From Verrucomicrobium sp. BvORR106 (GTDB taxonomy: Bacteria; Verrucomicrobiota; Verrucomicrobiia; Verrucomicrobiales; Verrucomicrobiaceae), in assembly GCF_000739655.1 (NCBI RefSeq), contig NZ_BATR01000112.1, positions 124,001 through 188,000 of the forward strand: a stretch of 64,000 bases of DNA, given 5' to 3'. Positions 26,724 through 34,984 of this stretch are shown in pieces. The notes beneath the pieces were generated by a model. That model was not told where the DNA came from and ran no database searches. It saw nothing but the letters and a program-made list of their open reading frames with translations. Every line of letters begins with the position of its first letter. Position 1 is the stretch's first letter. The position numbers and the translations under genes are program-made.

Positions 26724-27988
26724 AGACTGCCATCATCACCCGTCTCGGGGACGCCAGATATGACTCGCCCGTGCTCAATGCCGAAGATGAGGCGAGCTAT
26801 GTGCCCTCCACGGCCAGCTGGCGCGGGGGCTTGATCCCCGATGACCTGCTCCTCTTTGAGAAGTGCGGGCCACAGAAGAAGCTGTACTTTGCCCCGGCGG
26901 AGACTCGGGCGGCGATCGTCACTTGCGGAGGGCTGTGCCCGGGCTTGAACAATGTGATCCGCTCTGTGACGAGGGAGCTGGTTCGAGGATATGGCGTCCG
27001 CTCGGTGCTGGGAATCCGTGGCGGGTATCGGGGACTGGACCCGGCGGTGGGCAAGGCCCCGCTGGAACTGACAGATGACGTGGTGGAGGACATTCACAAG
27101 GAAGGCGGCACCCTGCTGGGAACCTCACGAGGCCCGGTGGAAGTGTCGGTGGCGGTCAAGTACCTCATGGATCTGGGAGTGGACATCCTTTTCACGGTCG
27201 GGGGAGACGGTACCCAGCGTGGTGGATACGCCATCTATGAGGAGGCGCGCCGTCAAGGGCGCCCCCTGGCTGTGGTGGGTATTCCCAAGACCATCGACAA
27301 CGACGTGAAGTATGTCTCACGCACGTTTGGGTTTGGCACAGCGGTGGATGAAGCGGTGCGGGTGATCAACTCCGCGCATACTGAGGCACGCAGTGTGGAC
27401 AACGGGGTGTCGGTGGTGAAGCTGATGGGGCGGCATGCCGGCTTCATCGCGGCGGCAGCCAGTGTGGCGAGCCAGGATGTGAACTTCTGCCTGGTGCCGG
27501 AGGTTCCCTTTGCGCTGGAGGGCGTGTCGGGCTTGTTTGCGGCTCTGGAGCGCAGGTTGGCTGCCAAGGACCATGCCGTGGTGGTGGTGGCGGAAGGTGC
27601 GGGGCAGGATCTGCTGCAGGGCACGGGGTCAAAAGATGCCTCCGGCAACACCAAGCTTCAGGACATCGGCCTGCACCTTCGCGACAGTCTGAATGCCCAC
27701 TTCAAGGCCCGGGGCATTGAAATGACGATGCGCTACTTCGACCCCAGCTACCAGATCCGGGGCTGCCCGGCGAATACCGAGGATGCCCTGATCTGTGACC
27801 GCATGGGCCGGCACGCGGTGCATGCCGGCATGTCAGGCAGGACGGGGCTGGTGGTGAGCTTCCTCCATGGGCACTATGTGCACGTCCCGATCGATCTCAT
27901 CGCACGATCCAGCAAGCAGGTGGATGTGAACGGAGAGCTCTGGCGTGCGGTGCTGGCCACCACAGGACAGCCTGCGAGGCTGATGTAG
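26720..27988 (+). CDS. 6-phosphofructokinase, long ATP-type
   Basis: 422 residues from the ATG at 26720, which overlaps the preceding stop by four bases; a longer frame from 26465 is only an overlap. Active-site motifs: GGLCPGLNN (70-78), GIRGGYRGL (98-106), GGDGTQRGG (161-169) and GIPKTIDND (187-195). Glycine in GGDGT, where pyrophosphate-dependent enzymes have Asp, predicts ATP as the phosphate donor, as in the plant-like and spirochaete long-form group. It commits fructose 6-phosphate to glycolysis. The downstream genes are sugar-cleaving enzymes, so the operon runs from glucan to PEP and on to oxaloacetate. Confidence 0.93.
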   Translation: MKTAIITRLGDARYDSPVLNAEDEASYVPSTASWRGGLIPDDLLLFEKCGPQKKLYFAPAETRAAIVTCGGLCPGLNNVIRSVTRELVRGYGVRSVLGIRGGYRGLDPAVGKAPLELTDDVVEDIHKEGGTLLGTSRGPVEVSVAVKYLMDLGVDILFTVGGDGTQRGGYAIYEEARRQGRPLAVVGIPKTIDNDVKYVSRTFGFGTAVDEAVRVINSAHTEARSVDNGVSVVKLMGRHAGFIAAAASVASQDVNFCLVPEVPFALEGVSGLFAALERRLAAKDHAVVVVAEGAGQDLLQGTGSKDASGNTKLQDIGLHLRDSLNAHFKARGIEMTMRYFDPSYQIRGCPANTEDALICDRMGRHAVHAGMSGRTGLVVSFLHGHYVHVPIDLIARSSKQVDVNGELWRAVLATTGQPARLM

Positions 27989-28025
27989 GCCCAGTAAAGG
28001 TTGCTTCCCCAAACCCAATTTCCGA

Positions 28026-31000
28026 ATGAACACACGTCTCATGGATGACTTCACGAATCCGGCAAGCTGGCTGGCCGTGACCTCCGGTGATGCCCGGCTG
28101 ACGGTGAAGAGTGAGGAGGGGCTGAGGGGCGGACACGCCCTCCGCCTGGACTTTGACTTCATGGGCGGGGGCGGGTTTGTCGTGGTGCGGAAGGTCTTCT
28201 CCATGCCGTTGCCGGAGGCGTATGGCTTCTCCTTTGAGGTGCGCGGTGAGGCTCCAAGAAACAACCTGGAGTTCAAACTGGCGGATACGAGCGGGCGCAA
28301 TGTGTGGCGATGGATGGAGCAGGAGTTTGAGTTCAGCCTGGAGCCGCGCCCGATCTGCATCAAGAGCAGCCAGATCGAATTCGCCTGGGGTCCCGCGGGA
28401 GGCGGGATCTTGCGGAAGCTGGGCGCCGTGGAGTTTGTCATCAGTGCTGGCCCGGGCGGGAGAGGAACGGTGTGGCTGGATGACTTCCGCTTTGTAAACC
28501 GGACCATCCGGAAATCTCCCCTGGTGACGACCTCCTCATGCGCCCGAGGGACGAGTGCCGACCATCTGCTGGGAAACAAGCCGGATGCGGGCTGGCGCAG
28601 CGCCCGAGGGGATGAGAGTCCATGGCTGAGGCTGGACTTCCATGGCCTGCGGGAATACGGGGGGCTGATCATCGACTGGGCACCGAAGCCCGCCACAAGG
28701 TCCTTCACCGTGACGGCGTCAGAGGACGGGGAAACCTGGCAGCGGCTGAACCAGTCGATCAATGATCAGGGTTCAAGGAGTTACATCTATCTGCCTGGAT
28801 CTGAATCCCGGCATCTGCTTCTGACCTTCGACGGACCGGTGGCCATGACCCATCTGGAGGTGAAGTCGTTTGAGTTCTCCCGGTCCGTGGTGGACTTCTT
28901 TCATGCCATCGCGACCCGCAGCGGGCGCGGGCGCTATCCCCGCTGGCTGCTGCGCGAACAGAGCTACTGGACCTGCGCCGGCACCCCGGAGGGGAGGACG
29001 TGTTCGCTCATCAACGAAGACGGGCTGGTGGAGCCGGACATGGGCACTTTTACCCTCGAACCCTGGATCCAGGTGAAGGATCGTGTCTTTTCCTGGGCTG
29101 ATGCCCGCCGGAGAGTCTGCCAGGGGGAGGACGGTCTGGCCATCCCCTCGGCGCACTGGACGCTCCCGGGGCTGACGCTGGAGACCACCGTATGCGGCAC
29201 GGGGCGTGGCGAGGATGCGGTGATGTTTGTGCGCTACCGTCTCCGCACCACCGGCAAGGTGCCCGTGAAAATCCACTTTCACGTGGCGGTGCGTCCGTTC
29301 GAGGTGAATCCACCCTGGCAGAGCTCGCAGAGCAATCACGGCTGGGTGGGGCTGGGAGGGGTGAGCGAGATCTATGAGATCGCCTGGAAGGAGGGGGCGG
29401 TGCAGATCAATGGGGACAAGTGGGTGGTGCCGCTCCAGAAGCCAGGAGCCTTTGGGGCACTGGCTTTTCAGCAGGGGAACATCACTGACTTCATCGCGGC
29501 AGGCTGGTTGCCCACACAATCCACCGTGCGGGATGAGTTTGGTTTCGCCTCAGCCGCGATGCGATTTGATCTGACGCTGAAACCCAAGACGGAGCATGAC
29601 CTGTATGTGGCGGTGCCCTTTGGCTTCAAGCGTCTGCTGGACATCAATCAGCGTCATGCCATCGCGGCTCTGGATGGGGCATCGCAGTTTGAGGAGGCAG
29701 GACGCGTCATGCGCCGCCGCACTGGCACCGTGACCTGGCGACTGCCGGAAGGCGTGGCTCGGGAGGCGGCGCGCACGTTCCGCACAGCGGCCGGCCAGAT
29801 TCTCATCAATCGAGATGGCCCGGCGCTGCATCCCGGCCCTCGCCGCTACACGCGCTCCTGGGTGAGGGATGGCGTGATCATGGGCGCGGCGTTGATGCGG
29901 ATAGGTGACTACGAGGCGCTGCCGGAGTTCATCCGCTGGTTCGCACCTTACCAGCGAGAGGACGGCTTTGTGCCCTGCTGTGTGGATCGTACGGGCCCAG
30001 ACTGGCTGGTGGAGCACGACAGCCACGGCCAGCTCATCTATGGTGTGATGGAATCCTTCCGCTTCACGGGCGACCGGGATTTTCTTCTGGAGATGTGGCC
30101 GTATGTGGTGAAGGCGGCGAAGTTCATTGAGCAGCTGCGGGCGCAACGACTCACGCCCGAGTACCTCACGCCGGAGAAGAAGGCGCGCTACGGGTTGCTT
30201 CCTGAATCTGCCAGCCACGAGGGCTATCTGGCCCACCCTGTGCACGCGTATTGGGATGACTTCTGGGCGCTGCGCGGTCTGAAGGATGCGGCGGCCATGG
30301 CTGCGGAGCTGGGGCACGGGGATGAGGCTCGTGAATTGACAGAACTGGCCTACGCTTTCAGAGACACGCTTTGTGACTCGATCCATCACGTGATCGCGGA
30401 AAAGGGGCTGCACTATGTGCCGGGCTCCGTGGAGTGGGCGGACTTCGATCCCACAGCCACCTCCAATGCTGTGACGCTGCTGCAGAGCATGGCCCACCTG
30501 CCGATGAAACAACTGGACGAGATGTTCGCGCTCTTTGTGCGGGACTTCCGCCGGAAGCACGGGGGGGAGATGGAGTGGAACAACTACACGGCTTACGAAA
30601 TTCGCATCGTGGGAGCGCTGGTGCATCTGGGCAAACGTGCGGAAGCACTGGAACTGCTGGAGTTCTTCCTCACGGACCGCCGACCCCGACATTGGAACCA
30701 GTGGCCGGAGATTTCCTGGAAGGACCCTCGCAGCCCGGGTCACCTGGGGGATGTGCCCCACACGTGGATCGCCGCAGAGTACATGCTCGTGTTTGCCGCC
30801 CTCTTTGCCTATGAGCGGGAGGTGGATGATGCCCTCATCATCGGTGCAGGCGTGGACGAGCGCTGGCTTTCCCAGCGCGGCGGCATCTCTGTCTGCGAGC
30901 TGCCCACCTGGTTTGGCCGGCTGGATCTTAGTCTGGACCGCAAGCCGGACGGTACGCTGCTGCTGGAGCTGGGCGGCGGCCTGCGCCTACCACGCGGAGG

Positions 31001-31145
31001 CTTTGTTTTCCGTCCACCGGGGGACCGCTCCATTCAGGCGGTCACGGTCAACGACAAGCCCGTCACCGAGTTTGATGCCCGCGAGGTGGTGGTGCGTGAA
31101 CTGCCTGCCCGCGTGGTTGTTTCCTTCGCCAGCCCGGAGGGCTGA
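28026..31145 (+). CDS. Very large glycoside-hydrolase-like protein with discoidin domain
   Basis: 1,039 residues, no signal peptide, so probably cytosolic. The N-terminal region (about 1-165) is a beta-sandwich like a carbohydrate-binding module (YGFSFEVRG... WLDDFRFVN). A discoidin/F5-F8-type module follows (about 180-285: DESPWLRLDFHGLREYGGLIIDW... FTVTASEDGETWQRL). A central beta-super-sandwich comes next (about 300-580), then an (alpha/alpha)6 catalytic barrel (about 590-930) with YTRSWVRDGVIMGAALMRIGDYEAL, DSHGQLIYGVMESFRF and EWNNYTAYEIR. I cannot name its family. Related to amylo-glucosidase/GH94-clan barrels. Encoded 27 bases before a GH94 phosphorylase, it likely supplies or trims its substrate. 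Catalytic acid/base cannot be assigned with confidence. Confidence 0.75.
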   Translation: MNTRLMDDFTNPASWLAVTSGDARLTVKSEEGLRGGHALRLDFDFMGGGGFVVVRKVFSMPLPEAYGFSFEVRGEAPRNNLEFKLADTSGRNVWRWMEQEFEFSLEPRPICIKSSQIEFAWGPAGGGILRKLGAVEFVISAGPGGRGTVWLDDFRFVNRTIRKSPLVTTSSCARGTSADHLLGNKPDAGWRSARGDESPWLRLDFHGLREYGGLIIDWAPKPATRSFTVTASEDGETWQRLNQSINDQGSRSYIYLPGSESRHLLLTFDGPVAMTHLEVKSFEFSRSVVDFFHAIATRSGRGRYPRWLLREQSYWTCAGTPEGRTCSLINEDGLVEPDMGTFTLEPWIQVKDRVFSWADARRRVCQGEDGLAIPSAHWTLPGLTLETTVCGTGRGEDAVMFVRYRLRTTGKVPVKIHFHVAVRPFEVNPPWQSSQSNHGWVGLGGVSEIYEIAWKEGAVQINGDKWVVPLQKPGAFGALAFQQGNITDFIAAGWLPTQSTVRDEFGFASAAMRFDLTLKPKTEHDLYVAVPFGFKRLLDINQRHAIAALDGASQFEEAGRVMRRRTGTVTWRLPEGVAREAARTFRTAAGQILINRDGPALHPGPRRYTRSWVRDGVIMGAALMRIGDYEALPEFIRWFAPYQREDGFVPCCVDRTGPDWLVEHDSHGQLIYGVMESFRFTGDRDFLLEMWPYVVKAAKFIEQLRAQRLTPEYLTPEKKARYGLLPESASHEGYLAHPVHAYWDDFWALRGLKDAAAMAAELGHGDEARELTELAYAFRDTLCDSIHHVIAEKGLHYVPGSVEWADFDPTATSNAVTLLQSMAHLPMKQLDEMFALFVRDFRRKHGGEMEWNNYTAYEIRIVGALVHLGKRAEALELLEFFLTDRRPRHWNQWPEISWKDPRSPGHLGDVPHTWIAAEYMLVFAALFAYEREVDDALIIGAGVDERWLSQRGGISVCELPTWFGRLDLSLDRKPDGTLLLELGGGLRLPRGGFVFRPPGDRSIQAVTVNDKPVTEFDAREVVVRELPARVVVSFASPEG

Positions 31146-31172
31146 TGGCCTCTACGTCTTTCACACCATCCT

Positions 31173-34100
31173 ATGAGTGCACCGCATTCCACCGTCCACC
31201 CGGAAGCCCGCCTGCTGGCCAACGGCCGATACTTCGCCCTGATCACCGCTGCGGGTACGGGGCAGTCCCGAAGACATGGCCATGTGGTCAACCGGTGGCT
31301 CGGGGATCCTGTGGAAGACGCCCATGGCCAGTTCATCTACCTGCGTGATGTGGGTGATGGCAAGCTGTGGTCCGCGGGGTTGCAGCCGGTGGGGCATCGC
31401 GGAGAGCGGTACGTATTTTCTGCCTCGGCAGGGGCCTGCCACCTGCTGCATGAGCAGGCGGGGATACTCTCGCAGGTAGATGTCGCGGTCTCGCCCCAGT
31501 TTGACATGGAGATCCGCCGTCTCACCCTGAAAAACCTGTCGGGACGCAGGCGCACCCTTGAGGTGACCAGCTACCTGGAGAGCGTGCTCACCTGGCAAGG
31601 GGCGGACATTGGGCATCCGGCGTTCTCCAAGTTATTTCTGCAAACTCGCTACGTGCCGGAGCAGGGGGCTCTGGTCACAGAGAGGCGGCCACGCGGGAAT
31701 GATGAGAAGTGGCCCAGCCTCTATCACGCGCTCGCCGGTGCCAACGCAGTGGGCTGGGAGACGGACCGGCTTCGCTTTCTCGGACGGGGGCGCACGGCGG
31801 CCCAGCCTGCAGCGCTGGAGGGGGCACTCTCCGGCACAGTGGGGAATGTGCTGGACCCTTGCTGCAGCCTGCGGGCGGTGGTGGACCTGGATCCAGGAGA
31901 GAGCAAGGTGCTGGCCTTCCTTACCGGCATCGCGGAGACCTCGCGTGAGGTCCGGACGGTGACGGAGAGCCATCGTACTGCTGCGCAGTGGGAGCAGGTC
32001 TACGTGGCGGCCGAGGAGCATGAACGCAGCCTCTGGTCTGATCTCAAACTCAGTGCTGAGGAAGCAGCGGATCTTCAATCGCTCGCAGCCGCGATGCACT
32101 ACGGCAGCCGTGCTCTGAAACCCGCGGCCGTGGATCTGCCTGCGGATACGGATGTGAATGCGGTGTTTGGCCAGTTCAAGATTCCCAGAGACCGGATGCA
32201 GATCGTGGTGTCTGGCGGGTGGGGCAAGCCGGTGACGCAGGAGGTCTTGCGGGCACGTCAGTACTGGGGGGCCAAGGGATTCTTCACGAATCTCATCGTC
32301 CTGGCAGAGGATGCCAGGCCGGCACCCGCCGGACTGGATGATCGCGTGTTTACCTTGAACTCACGAGAGCTCCCGGAGCCCCATCGCAGAGTGCTGCTGG
32401 CGGCGGCATCCCTGGTGGTGGAGCAGCGCCTTCCTGTAGTGAACTCCCAGGCCTCACCGCTGGTACCTCCCGTCGTGCAAAGACAGGCCTCGGCTGAAGG
32501 GAAGGTCGTTGCTTCGACGGAGACGCTTCAATTTTTCAATGGCTACGGCGGATTTAGCCAGGATGGCACCGAGTACGTCATTCGCCTGGCTCAAAGGGAG
32601 GGTAGGCTGAGCCGTCCACCGCTGCCGTGGATCAATGTGGTGGCCAACCGGAAGGCTGGGTTCCTAGTGAGCGAGGCGGGAGCTGGCTGCACCTGGGCCA
32701 GGAACAGCCAGGCCAACCGCATCACCCCCTGGTCGAACGAGCCAGTGACGGATCCCTACGGTGAAGCGTACTATCTGCGGGATGAATCCTCCGGGGAGGT
32801 GTGGTCGCCCCTGCCAGGTCCAGTGCCGAGTTCAGGAGATTATGAGGTGCGGCATGGGTTCGGGCGCAGCCGGTTCCTGACCCAGTGTCAGGATCTGGAG
32901 CATGAGGTGACAATGTTTGTGCCTGAAGAGGATCCGCTGAAGATCGTGCGCCTTCGTCTCACCAACCGCGGAGGCACGGTCCGGAACCTTTCGTTCACAT
33001 CGTATCAGAGGCTGGTGCTGGGCTCGCTGCCAGAGTTACCCAGCATGGTGACTACCCGACTCGAGGCGGACGGCAGCCTGCGGGCGGTGAACCTGGCGGC
33101 CGGAGACTTTCGGGGTGGCCTGGTGTTTAGCGATCTCCAGGTGCATGGTGCGGTGGTGGTGGGGAGTGCGCATACGGCAGACCGGGCTGCGTTTCTGGGC
33201 CAGCATGGCACGCCGGTGAATCCTGCTGCGTTGGTCTCGGGCGGACGTCTGAACAGCGCCGTGGGGACCGGCCTGGATCCCTGCTTTGTGCAGCAGAGAG
33301 TGTTTAACCTTCAACCCGGTGCCACGGTGGAGTGCGTGGTGCTGCTGGGTGAGGTGATGAACGAAGATGAGGCTGCGATTCTGGTTTCCCAATATCGCGC
33401 GCTCAATGCCGTTCTGACGGCTGAAGAAGAGGCCTGTGCCTTCTGGAAGTCCCTCCTGGGTGGGGTGCAGGTGAGTTCTCCCTCGCCCATCCTGAACGTG
33501 ATGGTGAATGGCTGGCTCGCTTACCAGACCCTGTGCTGCCGGATGTGGGCACGGTCCGGTTTCTACCAGTCCAGCGGGGCCTTTGGCTATCGCGACCAGT
33601 TGCAGGATTCTGGTTCACTCCTCGCACTGGATCCCGCCTATGCACGGGCCCAGATCCTCCTGCATGCCCGGCACCAGTTCGAGGAAGGGGACGTGCTGCA
33701 CTGGTGGCATGCGGAGCCGATTGGACGGGGGCTTCGCACCAAATTCTCTGATGATCTGCTGTGGCTGGCGTTTCTAACGGCGGACTATGTGGGCACGACC
33801 GGAGACGTGGGCATTCTGGACGAGCGGGCGCCCTTCCTGACGGCTCCGCTTCTAGGGGAGCACCAGGATGAGGTGTACCTCACGCCTGAGATCTCACCGA
33901 ACGATGCCGATCTCTACGAGCACTGTTGCCGCACCATGGACCGCTCTTTAAAGGTGGGGGAGCATGGCCTGCCTCTCATGGGGGTGGGAGACTGGAACGA
34001 TGGGATGAGCCGCGTGGGCCGCGAAGGGCGGGGCGAGAGTGTGTGGATGGCGTTCTTCCTCTATCACATCCTGGGTCTCTTCATTCCCATCTGTGAACGT

Positions 34101-34973
34101 CGGAGTGACAGCTCAAGAGTTGAGCGCTACACCGCCCATCGGAAGGCACTGTACGATGCCATTAACGAGGGAGGATGGGATGGGGAGTGGTATCGGCGCG
34201 CTTACTATGACAACGGTCAGCCATTGGGCTCATGGCTCAGTGACGAGTGCCAGATCGATGCGCTCGCCCAGTCCTGGGCGGTCATCGCCAAGGCCGCCCC
34301 GCCCGAGCGGGCGGCGAGTGCGATGAACGCCCTTTCGCAGCGCCTTATTTCGGAGAGTGATGGCATCATCCGTCTGTTGACTCCGCCTTTTGTGAAGACC
34401 GCGAATGATCCCGGGTACATCAAGGGTTATGTGGCGGGAGTACGAGAGAACGGCGGCCAGTACACTCACGCGGCGTGCTGGGTGGTGAAGGCGGTGGCTG
34501 AGTATGGTGAGAACAACCGGGCGCTGCGGCTGCTGGAGATGCTGTCTCCCGTGGCGCATGCGAGGACCCAGGAGGCGGCAGATCTCTACAAGACGGAGCC
34601 GTATGTGATGGCTGCTGACATCTATGGCGCGGAGCCCCACGTTGGGCGCGGAGGCTGGACCTGGTACACTGGTTCCTCGGGCTGGATGTTCCGGGTCGCG
34701 GTGGAATCAATCCTGGGATTGCGGGTGGAGAATGGCGATACGTTGGTGATCAAGCCGTGCGTGCCGGATGACTGGACAACCTACAGTGTCATCTGGCGGG
34801 ACAGCCGTTCCGATGCAGTCTATGAGATCACCATTGGCGGTGAGCAGGGCAGTGGCAGGAAAGTGGTGCAGGCGAGCTGCGACGGGACAGTCTGCGAGGT
34901 GGTGGAAGGCATCGCGCGCATTCCGCTCCAGGGCAAAGAGGGGAGGTTCGCGGTGAAAGTGGGAATGGGTTGA
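31173..34973 (+). CDS. GH94-family glycoside phosphorylase (NdvB C-terminal type)
   Basis: 1,266 residues, no signal peptide. It resembles the C-terminal half of cyclic beta-1,2-glucan synthase NdvB: two tandem beta-sandwich (glyco_transf_36) modules (about 25-270 and 490-750, each with LLANGRY or NVVANRKAGF, YLRD and SxTSY-type signatures) and an (alpha/alpha)6 catalytic barrel (about 775-1160). The barrel has YRDQLQDS, HWWHAEP, DDLLWL, GDWNDGM (939-945, site of the family's catalytic Asp), a Gly-rich ENGGQYTHAA and WTWYTGSSGW. The synthase's glycosyltransferase half is missing, which points to a stand-alone phosphorylase releasing glucose 1-phosphate from beta-glucooligosaccharides. Beta-1,2 is the first linkage to test. 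Last gene of the operon. Confidence 0.88.
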   Translation: MSAPHSTVHPEARLLANGRYFALITAAGTGQSRRHGHVVNRWLGDPVEDAHGQFIYLRDVGDGKLWSAGLQPVGHRGERYVFSASAGACHLLHEQAGILSQVDVAVSPQFDMEIRRLTLKNLSGRRRTLEVTSYLESVLTWQGADIGHPAFSKLFLQTRYVPEQGALVTERRPRGNDEKWPSLYHALAGANAVGWETDRLRFLGRGRTAAQPAALEGALSGTVGNVLDPCCSLRAVVDLDPGESKVLAFLTGIAETSREVRTVTESHRTAAQWEQVYVAAEEHERSLWSDLKLSAEEAADLQSLAAAMHYGSRALKPAAVDLPADTDVNAVFGQFKIPRDRMQIVVSGGWGKPVTQEVLRARQYWGAKGFFTNLIVLAEDARPAPAGLDDRVFTLNSRELPEPHRRVLLAAASLVVEQRLPVVNSQASPLVPPVVQRQASAEGKVVASTETLQFFNGYGGFSQDGTEYVIRLAQREGRLSRPPLPWINVVANRKAGFLVSEAGAGCTWARNSQANRITPWSNEPVTDPYGEAYYLRDESSGEVWSPLPGPVPSSGDYEVRHGFGRSRFLTQCQDLEHEVTMFVPEEDPLKIVRLRLTNRGGTVRNLSFTSYQRLVLGSLPELPSMVTTRLEADGSLRAVNLAAGDFRGGLVFSDLQVHGAVVVGSAHTADRAAFLGQHGTPVNPAALVSGGRLNSAVGTGLDPCFVQQRVFNLQPGATVECVVLLGEVMNEDEAAILVSQYRALNAVLTAEEEACAFWKSLLGGVQVSSPSPILNVMVNGWLAYQTLCCRMWARSGFYQSSGAFGYRDQLQDSGSLLALDPAYARAQILLHARHQFEEGDVLHWWHAEPIGRGLRTKFSDDLLWLAFLTADYVGTTGDVGILDERAPFLTAPLLGEHQDEVYLTPEISPNDADLYEHCCRTMDRSLKVGEHGLPLMGVGDWNDGMSRVGREGRGESVWMAFFLYHILGLFIPICERRSDSSRVERYTAHRKALYDAINEGGWDGEWYRRAYYDNGQPLGSWLSDECQIDALAQSWAVIAKAAPPERAASAMNALSQRLISESDGIIRLLTPPFVKTANDPGYIKGYVAGVRENGGQYTHAACWVVKAVAEYGENNRALRLLEMLSPVAHARTQEAADLYKTEPYVMAADIYGAEPHVGRGGWTWYTGSSGWMFRVAVESILGLRVENGDTLVIKPCVPDDWTTYSVIWRDSRSDAVYEITIGGEQGSGRKVVQASCDGTVCEVVEGIARIPLQGKEGRFAVKVGMG

Positions 34974-34984
34974 TGCGCTGCGCT

